From: Komagataella phaffii GS115
Lineage: Eukaryota; Ascomycota; Pichiomycetes; Pichiales; Pichiaceae
Length of the DNA: 64,000 nt
Assembly (NCBI RefSeq): GCF_000027005.1
Contig: NC_012964.1
Span: 868,001-932,000 of the forward strand
Direction: 5' to 3'
Under the pieces are notes generated by a model. It was given only the letters and a program-made list of their open reading frames with translations, was not told the origin of the DNA and made no database searches. Below are positions 58,087-64,000 of the stretch, one piece after another. How positions within the stretch are numbered: position 1 is the first letter of the stretch; the number at the start of each line of letters is the position of its first letter. A program made the translations under genes and the position numbers.

Positions 58087-59451
58087 ATGAGTGACCGGCC
58101 ATTTTTGGAGTCTTCACCGTCCAAGATGTTTGACCCTCTGTTGTATAGCATCGGAGAGGATCCAAGCATAACAGACAGTAAACAGAGGCTCAAACCTGGC
58201 GATAGAGATCGACAGGGGAGTGACTCCGGTGGAGTAGCAATGACCAATGGGAATGCTATCACTGGAGGATCACTTCAAGGTTTAGTACCTACAGTTAATA
58301 CTAATGTTATTAGTACTGGAAGTGGATGGACTCCTTTTATTGAAAGAGCTAACAACGACTTATATCTCACCAAATTCAATAGCTTGAACATGTCTTCCCC
58401 GTCCAATCATAATCATCTTTCCCAAACTCCTAACAACATTGAGAAGTCTTTTCAGTTCGCAGATTTCCTGATGGATACCCCATTAGGAGCAAACAATTCC
58501 AATAACATCACCAACAGCTTCGACTCCCCTGGGAGTTTTTACCGAACTTTGCTCGGAGGAAGTGCCAAGAAAGAAAACATCGACTCCTCACTAAAGTTCT
58601 GGAAAACACCTTTGAAAACAAGTAGTAACCAACTTCTCAGTCAGTTATCTCCAGGGCTAATAAAAGGCACCAGTAATGTCAATAACATTCTTTCTTTCAA
58701 TACTCCCTCGAGAGATAATGCAGGGAGAACAGTGATTCGTGAACGCATATCCAACAACAATCAAATAACCCCGAACATCCATGAAGCTTCGTCTCCGTCC
58801 ACAATCGTTTTAAAGAGCTCAGAAGTTAATACAGCAAAGAAAAAAGATCATAACAGTACTAATCTGCCTGATGCAAGCGTCATGGTATCTCCAACTCCGG
58901 CCAAGATTGCCAAGGTGTTACCAACTAAAGTTGGCCCAGAAGGAACCTCTATGGGTCCTGTGATGGGTATTTTTGCTGATTCGAAGCATCGTCAACCATT
59001 GATGCCCAAACATTTGAATCAAGGACAATTCAACCAGAAACAGAAACTCAACGTCAAATCCCAGAAGCAAGAGCAGGCAGGTCCCAAGAAGCGACAATGG
59101 GATAACATCGAGAGTGGTATGAACAAATTTCAGATTGTATTTACAGACGTTAAGCAGATCCACAATAGGTCTCAGAAGAAACGTCGCAACAATAACAACC
59201 AGAATGGGTTAACCAGGGCGAACACTGTGGGAGCAATGTCGAACCCTGGGCTCCCACGGCCAAATAACACTCAGATACGTTCGGAACGAGCCATTTTTCG
59301 ATCCGTGTCAGTTCCAGACCAGCAGTTTAACTACGCAAATCCACAGGAATTTCTACATCACAATACCAATGGTAATACCACGACGTCAAGGAATGGAAAC
59401 GACGACTTGGAGGAAGACTTCGTCAACCTCTTGCGGAGTACCCGAGGCTAA
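58087..59451 (+). CDS. NDD1: Ndd1-like mitotic transcription coactivator (proposed)
   Basis: 454 residues of low-complexity, Asn/Ser-rich sequence. Three short conserved-looking blocks have counterparts in S. cerevisiae Ndd1 in the same order: FQFADFLMDTP (N-terminal third), SSPSTIVLKSS (residues 235-245, beside many TP/SP sites) and NKFQIVFTDVKQI (from 346), followed by a basic segment and FRSVSV. Ndd1 is recruited by Fkh2 to drive G2/M genes and is activated by CDK. The promoter carries a forkhead-type site and an ACGCGAA word. The protein has no folded domain, so homology rests on motif order. Confidence 0.62.
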   Translation: MSDRPFLESSPSKMFDPLLYSIGEDPSITDSKQRLKPGDRDRQGSDSGGVAMTNGNAITGGSLQGLVPTVNTNVISTGSGWTPFIERANNDLYLTKFNSLNMSSPSNHNHLSQTPNNIEKSFQFADFLMDTPLGANNSNNITNSFDSPGSFYRTLLGGSAKKENIDSSLKFWKTPLKTSSNQLLSQLSPGLIKGTSNVNNILSFNTPSRDNAGRTVIRERISNNNQITPNIHEASSPSTIVLKSSEVNTAKKKDHNSTNLPDASVMVSPTPAKIAKVLPTKVGPEGTSMGPVMGIFADSKHRQPLMPKHLNQGQFNQKQKLNVKSQKQEQAGPKKRQWDNIESGMNKFQIVFTDVKQIHNRSQKKRRNNNNQNGLTRANTVGAMSNPGLPRPNNTQIRSERAIFRSVSVPDQQFNYANPQEFLHHNTNGNTTTSRNGNDDLEEDFVNLLRSTRG

Positions 59452-60038
59452 GACAATAAGAAGAAAAAAAAAGAAAAGCGGTGGGGGAGGGATTATTAAA
59501 TAAGGATTATGTAACCCCAGGGTACCGTTCTATACATATTTAAGGATTATTTAGGACAATCGATGAAATCGGCATCAAACTGGATGGGAGTATAGTGTCC
59601 GGATAATCGGATAAATCATCTTGCGAGGAGCCGCTTGGTTGGTTGGTGAGAGGAGTGAAATATGTGTCTCCTCACCCAAGAATCGCGATATCAGCACCCT
59701 GTGGGGGACACTATTGGCCTCCCTCCCAAACCTTCGATGTGGTAGTGCTTTATTATATTGATTACATTGATTACATAGCTAAACCCTGCCTGGTTGCAAG
59801 TTGAGCTCCGAATTCCAATATTAGTAAAATGCCTGCAAGATAACCTCGGTATGGCGTCCGACCCCGCTTAATTATTTTAACTCCTTTCCAACGAGGACTT
59901 CGTAATTTTTGATTAGGGAGTTGAGAAACGGGGGGTCTTGATACCTCCTCGATTTCAGATCCCACCCCCTCTCAGTCCCAAGTGGGACCCCCCTCGGCCG
60001 TGAAATGCGCGCACTTTAGTTTTTTTCGCATGTAAACG

Positions 60039-60048
60039 CCGGTGTCCG
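60039..60048 (+). promoter_or_regulatory. CCGGTGTCCG element shared with ADH2
   Basis: Same 10-mer as at 6887-6896, 277 bp before the aldehyde dehydrogenase ATG (306 bp in ADH2). Confidence 0.5.
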
Positions 60049-60240
60049 TCAATTAAAAGTCGCAGACTAGGGTGAACTTTACCATTTTTGTCGCACTCCG
60101 TCTCCTCGGAATAGGGGTGTAGTAATTCTGCAGTAGTGCAATTTTTACCCCGCCAAGGGGGGGCGAAAAGAGACGACCTCATCACGCATTCTCCAGTCGC
60201 TCTCTACGCCTACAGCACCGACGTAGTTAACTTTCTCCCA

Positions 60241-60248
60241 TATATAAA
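60241..60248 (+). promoter_or_regulatory. TATA box of the aldehyde dehydrogenase gene
   Basis: TATATAAA 75 bp before the ATG, the same spacing as the ADH2 TATA element. Confidence 0.7.
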
Positions 60249-60315
60249 GCAATTGCCATTCCCCTGAAAACTTTAACCTCTGCTTTTTCTTGATTTTTCC
60301 TTGCCCAAAGAAAAG

Positions 60316-61893
60316 ATGCTTAGAACTTCTCCAGCTACTAAGAAAGCTCTCAAGTCGCAGATTAACGCCTTCAACGTTGCTGCCTTGAGATTCTACTCCT
60401 CATTGCCTTTGCAGGTTCCAATTACCTTGCCAAACGGTAAGACCTACAATCAGCCAACAGGTTTGTTTATCAACAATGAGTTCGTTCCTTCTAAGCAAGG
60501 TAAGACCTTTGCTGTTTTAAACCCTTCCACTGAGGAGGAGATTACTCACGTCTACGAGTCCAGAGAGGACGACGTTGAGTTAGCCGTTGCAGCCGCTCAA
60601 AAGGCTTTCGACTCAACCTGGTCCACCCAGGACCCTGCTGAGAGAGGTAAGGTCTTGAACAAGTTGGCTGACCTGATCGAGGAGCACTCTGAGACCCTTG
60701 CCGCCATCGAGTCCTTGGACAACGGTAAGGCCATTTCCTCCGCTAGAGGTGATGTTGGTCTGGTTGTCGCCTACTTGAAGTCCTGTGCCGGTTGGGCCGA
60801 CAAGGTTTTCGGTAGAGTTGTTGAAACCGGAAGCTCCCACTTCAACTACGTTAGAAGAGAGCCATTGGGTGTTTGTGGTCAGATTATCCCATGGAACTTT
60901 CCTCTTCTGATGTGGTCCTGGAAAGTTGGTCCAGCTTTGGCCACTGGTAACACTGTTGTCCTGAAGACAGCCGAGTCTACTCCTCTGTCCGCCCTGTACG
61001 TTTCCCAATTGGTCAAGGAGGCCGGTATCCCAGCTGGTGTCCACAACATTGTGTCCGGTTTCGGTAAGATTACTGGTGAAGCTATTGCTACTCATCCTAA
61101 GATCAAGAAGGTTGCCTTCACTGGTTCTACCGCCACTGGTCGTCACATCATGAAGGCTGCTGCCGAATCCAACTTGAAGAAGGTTACTTTGGAGTTGGGT
61201 GGTAAATCTCCTAACATCGTGTTCAACGATGCTAACATTAAGCAAGCTGTCGCCAACATCATCCTCGGTATTTACTACAACTCTGGAGAAGTTTGTTGTG
61301 CTGGTTCCAGAGTTTATGTTCAATCCGGTATTTACGACGAGCTTTTGGCCGAATTCAAGACTGCTGCTGAGAATGTCAAGGTTGGTAACCCATTCGACGA
61401 GGACACCTTCCAAGGTGCTCAAACCTCTCAGCAACAATTGGAGAAGATTTTGGGTTTCGTTGAGCGTGGTAAGAAGGACGGTGCTACTTTGATTACTGGT
61501 GGTGGCAGATTAGGTGACAAGGGTTACTTCGTCCAGCCAACTATCTTCGGTGATGTTACACCAGAGATGGAGATTGTCAAGGAAGAGATCTTTGGTCCTG
61601 TTGTCACTATCAGCAAGTTTGACACCATTGATGAGGTTGTCGACCTTGCTAACGACTCTCAATACGGTCTTGCTGCTGGTATCCACTCTGACGATATCAA
61701 CAAGGTCATTGACGTTGCTGCTAGAATCAAGTCCGGTACCGTGTGGGTCAACACCTACAACGATTTCCACCAAATGGTTCCATTCGGTGGATTTGGCCAA
61801 TCCGGTATTGGTCGTGAGATGGGTGTTGAAGCTTTGGAAAACTACACCCAATACAAGGCTATCCGTGTCAAGATCAACCACAAGAACGAGTAA
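60316..61893 (+). CDS. ALD4: Mitochondrial aldehyde dehydrogenase (NAD(P)+)
   Basis: 525 residues from the ATG at 60316 ([15 protein letters not shown]), with an Arg/Lys/Ser N-terminus typical of a matrix presequence; the open frame starts at a TTG 15 bp before. It oxidises acetaldehyde to acetate after ADH. Active-site features: [13 protein letters not shown] (general-base Glu), FTGSTATGR, and the nucleophile in [11 protein letters not shown] (C327), with [14 protein letters not shown] near the end. Strongly biased codons indicate high expression. Which S. cerevisiae paralogue (Ald4 or Ald5) is closer is uncertain. Confidence 0.92.
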   Translation: MLRTSPATKKALKSQINAFNVAALRFYSSLPLQVPITLPNGKTYNQPTGLFINNEFVPSKQGKTFAVLNPSTEEEITHVYESREDDVELAVAAAQKAFDSTWSTQDPAERGKVLNKLADLIEEHSETLAAIESLDNGKAISSARGDVGLVVAYLKSCAGWADKVFGRVVETGSSHFNYVRREPLGVCGQIIPWNFPLLMWSWKVGPALATGNTVVLKTAESTPLSALYVSQLVKEAGIPAGVHNIVSGFGKITGEAIATHPKIKKVAFTGSTATGRHIMKAAAESNLKKVTLELGGKSPNIVFNDANIKQAVANIILGIYYNSGEVCCAGSRVYVQSGIYDELLAEFKTAAENVKVGNPFDEDTFQGAQTSQQQLEKILGFVERGKKDGATLITGGGRLGDKGYFVQPTIFGDVTPEMEIVKEEIFGPVVTISKFDTIDEVVDLANDSQYGLAAGIHSDDINKVIDVAARIKSGTVWVNTYNDFHQMVPFGGFGQSGIGREMGVEALENYTQYKAIRVKINHKNE

Positions 61894-61937
61894 ACTGAGT
61901 ATTTATGACCTTATATATTATTAACGTTCAATGATCA

Positions 61938-64000
61938 TCATGAGTGAAAAATCTTATTATTAGTCGTGTTCTTATTGTAGGCAGCCATGATTCTCTCTAC
62001 ATGACCTAACGGGTTGTGTAATGCTCTCACGCTCTTTACTATGTCACCCCTAGTCATTGTGCGTCTTCTCTTTGGATGTGAAGAAGTGTCGTCGTTTTCC
62101 TTTCTCTTTTGACGACTGGGGTCGAGCGAGAATGATTCATTCTGTGCGGCAGCTGAAGGATGGGAATGGGTCCTTCGCAACGTTTCACCTGTGCTCTCGT
62201 TGAGATCGTTGGCCACTGAAGACTGTGCTGGCCGTAGATGGTTTCCAGGAAAGGATCGTGGCTCTGTAAAATAAGGTTTATCTTTGATGCTTGAGAGCCG
62301 GATTAAAGAGGTATAATTACTCTCTGGTGTACTTTGTGTAGTGCTGTTGCCGTTTGCTGAAGGTGAACTCTTGTTGGAACATTCCATTATGGGTGTTCGC
62401 CTTGATAAACTTGAATGGTCGCTAGTTAGTCCTACTTTTGTGATTGCTTTTGGGGTCTCCAATTGTCCGCTGGAAGGGGGATCTTGTTCATATCCATGTA
62501 CAAAGGTTTTATCGCGTTGAGGTGGTGAAGCATCTTGTTTGACCAGCATCGAACCAGTCTTCTTTTGCGAATGAGAGTCCGAATTAGTTGTGGCAATTGC
62601 ATCTCCAGTAGAGCGGCTGGGCTGAGCTTTGGAAAGAATGCTTTGAAAAACTCCCCAGGCCTGCTTCCAACTTGCTTGGGAACGGGTATGAGTATCTAAA
62701 GGAGGAGTAACAGACGAGGAGGGAGTAGACAAAAACTTTGTCGAGGACGAGGAGAAAGACTGTTGAGCCTGAGTCGCAGGAGCATCTGGTCTTCTCTCAG
62801 CGTCATTAGACGTTTCATGCCGTGGGTCAACTATTAATATCGGTGCATTAACACCACCTGAGGGGTTGTCTTGATTGAACTGACGATTGATTTCTTCGGA
62901 GCCGCCTTCTGGTCCCGGTTTGTGCATATCGGCTGTCATTCGTTTGTTGACTGTCTCAAGAATTCTCAAAACACCAAGCTCACGCATAAATCGGATTTCG
63001 CTTCCACTTAATAGACCCAAATCACTCAGGATATTATCGAGTTGTGTTCTGTGTTCCTTTGAAAAATGTTGGACGTTATCCATCTTTTTTCCAAAATCTT
63101 TGATTTTTTCGCAGAACAAAATAGCACGGCTTGATTGTATCGCAGGCTGGGGAATCCTTGTGGAGGTGGTTTCAGATGATTCAGAATCACTAAGAATAAT
63201 AGTCTCCGTCGCCTTGGGCGTCTTGTTTTCAGGTACCATTTCAGACTTCATCGGAGGTTCATCCATTTCTTCGTCCGAACTGAGGCTAATTGGCGGAACA
63301 GGAACGGCTTCTGGAGCATTGGTATCGTTAGGTCTACCAAGTAGAATGGTAACTTCATCATTTTTGTCATCAAGCAAGTGTTCTTCCGTAGGTTCTATAG
63401 GTTCAAGTAGTTTTTGTAGTTGGGTAGCATACTTTTTGTAGGGTCCCAAAAACTTTACTTGCATTTCTTTAAATAACTCTCTGGCATGTGACAGGGGAAT
63501 CCATCTTCCATTAAGGGTTGTTGCTCTGCCAAACTGAACTCTTTCGAAAGGAAGAGAATACACCATCTGATGGTAATATAACTCATTATCTACGTTTGTA
63601 TCATTAGGAGACATAGCCTTCCTCAAAGAGCAGCAGACATTTATCAGGATAGACGCATTGACCCAGGAATCAGATTTTCTTTTTAATACCACCAGCTTTT
63701 TCGTAAGGCCTCTCTTGACATTGCAATTCAATTGGACTGTGTAACATACATCTTTTAGTGTAATCGGTTTTGAGGTTTTGGTAAAATTCGGGATTCTGAA
63801 ACTTTCAGGCAGTCCATAAAAAACTGAGTTATTAAAAGATTCCACAATCCACGTATTTGCTAGACGTTCCTCTACGCTGTTCAGTGGAATATATTCCTTA
63901 GCATTCATTACTGGGAACGTCGAAAATCCCAGAATCGGATCTGTATGCTTTCCAAGACCCCTCTCGTTGCTGAACTGGCGAGCTACGTTCAATGGAACCC
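61938..64000 (-). CDS. APSES/KilA-N-domain protein, probable DNA-binding or nuclear-membrane protein, 5' end open
   Basis: The frame is open to the window edge (no in-frame ATG upstream except 63908, residue 29 of the visible part), so it is probably partial; MNAKEYIPLNSVEERLANTW could be the start. The first third is an APSES-like DNA-binding domain: KLVVLKRKSDSWVNASILINVC and the later FGRATTLNGRWIPLSHARELFKEMQV. The rest is Ser/Pro-rich with acidic motifs (LSSDEEMDE, ILSDSESSE, SUMO-interaction-like) and basic patches (QKRKENDDTSSHPKRRRTMTRG). Relatives include Xbp1 (stress repressor) and S. pombe Bqt4 (telomere anchoring). No hydrophobic C-terminal anchor is seen. Confidence 0.72.
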   Translation of the reverse strand, partial: VPLNVARQFSNERGLGKHTDPILGFSTFPVMNAKEYIPLNSVEERLANTWIVESFNNSVFYGLPESFRIPNFTKTSKPITLKDVCYTVQLNCNVKRGLTKKLVVLKRKSDSWVNASILINVCCSLRKAMSPNDTNVDNELYYHQMVYSLPFERVQFGRATTLNGRWIPLSHARELFKEMQVKFLGPYKKYATQLQKLLEPIEPTEEHLLDDKNDEVTILLGRPNDTNAPEAVPVPPISLSSDEEMDEPPMKSEMVPENKTPKATETIILSDSESSETTSTRIPQPAIQSSRAILFCEKIKDFGKKMDNVQHFSKEHRTQLDNILSDLGLLSGSEIRFMRELGVLRILETVNKRMTADMHKPGPEGGSEEINRQFNQDNPSGGVNAPILIVDPRHETSNDAERRPDAPATQAQQSFSSSSTKFLSTPSSSVTPPLDTHTRSQASWKQAWGVFQSILSKAQPSRSTGDAIATTNSDSHSQKKTGSMLVKQDASPPQRDKTFVHGYEQDPPSSGQLETPKAITKVGLTSDHSSLSRRTPIMECSNKSSPSANGNSTTQSTPESNYTSLIRLSSIKDKPYFTEPRSFPGNHLRPAQSSVANDLNESTGETLRRTHSHPSAAAQNESFSLDPSRQKRKENDDTSSHPKRRRTMTRGDIVKSVRALHNPLGHVERIMAAYNKNTTNNKIFHS

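Larger units (their letters stand above)
59452..60315 (+). promoter_or_regulatory. Promoter of the mitochondrial aldehyde dehydrogenase, rich in C/G runs
   Basis: 864 bp. Dense C and G runs (CCACCCCCTC near 59962, GGGACCCCCC at 59984, AGGGGTG near 60112, GGGGGGG near 60157), the palindrome-like GTCCCAAGTGGGAC (59975-59988), a CTCGGCCG block, the 10-mer CCGGTGTCCG at 60039-60048 and a TATATAAA box at 60241-60248, 75 bp before the ATG. No gene within; short minus-strand frames are not supported. Confidence 0.7.

Noticed and set aside
60613..61437. 274-codon open frame opposite the aldehyde dehydrogenase
   Set aside because: Same effect of codon bias as at ADH2; no domain, no promoter.

Overview
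The window is nuclear DNA from a budding yeast, very probably Komagataella phaffii (Pichia pastoris) or a close relative. The evidence is protein-level recognition of its ethanol-linked alcohol dehydrogenase (ADH2), budding-yeast gene content throughout, dense genes with short spacers, and a few short introns with GTAAGT-type donors and CTAAC-type branch sites. CTG is read by the standard code in the conserved families. No transposon, virus, CRISPR array or toxin gene is seen. About 41 protein genes and one tRNA gene are supported; several true starts are internal ATGs rather than the ends of the longest open frames.

Layout. 1-6 kb: end of a HECT ubiquitin ligase (HUL4-like), Rieske protein RIP1 (199-nt intron), a DUF2235 alpha/beta hydrolase whose intron splits the catalytic serine codon, and the CLC channel GEF1. 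6-10 kb: a 1.2-kb C/G-run-rich promoter drives ADH2, which converges on a degenerate DAHP-synthase paralogue. 10-18 kb: MED22/SRB6 (intron), DSN1, TRS20, MTC4, DUT1, SLM1. 18-26 kb: MDM38, ribosomal genes RPS14, RPS22, RPL39 and ubiquitin-L40, YIP3 (intron), an unknown mitochondrial protein and LAP2. 27-38 kb: a DUF4246 oxygenase-like protein, two tandem inositol-type transporters, a Ure2-like GST, a Sel1-repeat protein and SOK1. 39-53 kb: FAP7, CDC36, mS38/COX24, APL3, a YggS-type PLP protein, SEC59, a PSY3-like protein, LHP1, POL12, IST2. 54-64 kb: a one-Cys peroxiredoxin, PTH4-like release factor, PEX11, PSF3, an intron-bearing tRNA-Ser(GCU), an NDD1-like cell-cycle regulator, mitochondrial aldehyde dehydrogenase, and an APSES-type protein running off the end.

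How genes relate. ADH2 and the aldehyde dehydrogenase, 53 kb apart, act in consecutive steps of ethanol oxidation. Their promoters share an unusual density of C4-C6/G4-G7 runs and an identical 10-mer at -306 and -277, the most suggestive regulatory signal here. DUT1 and POL12, both S-phase genes, each carry MluI-box (ACGCGT) sites close to the ATG. Several neighbourhoods match remembered S. cerevisiae order: DUT1-SRB6-TRS20-MTC4, RPS14-RPS22-RPL39, YIP3-LAP2, FAP7-CDC36, APL3-YBL036C-POL12, PEX11-PSF3 and HUL4-GEF1.

Most of the window is ordinary chromosomal core. The best candidates for something undescribed are the catalytically degraded DAHP-synthase paralogue, the shared ADH2/ALD element, the DUF4246 and GGGGWG-motif proteins, and the two fast-evolving regulators proposed here as PSY3 and NDD1 homologues. 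All assignments are from reading the sequence and recall of families; no database search was run.
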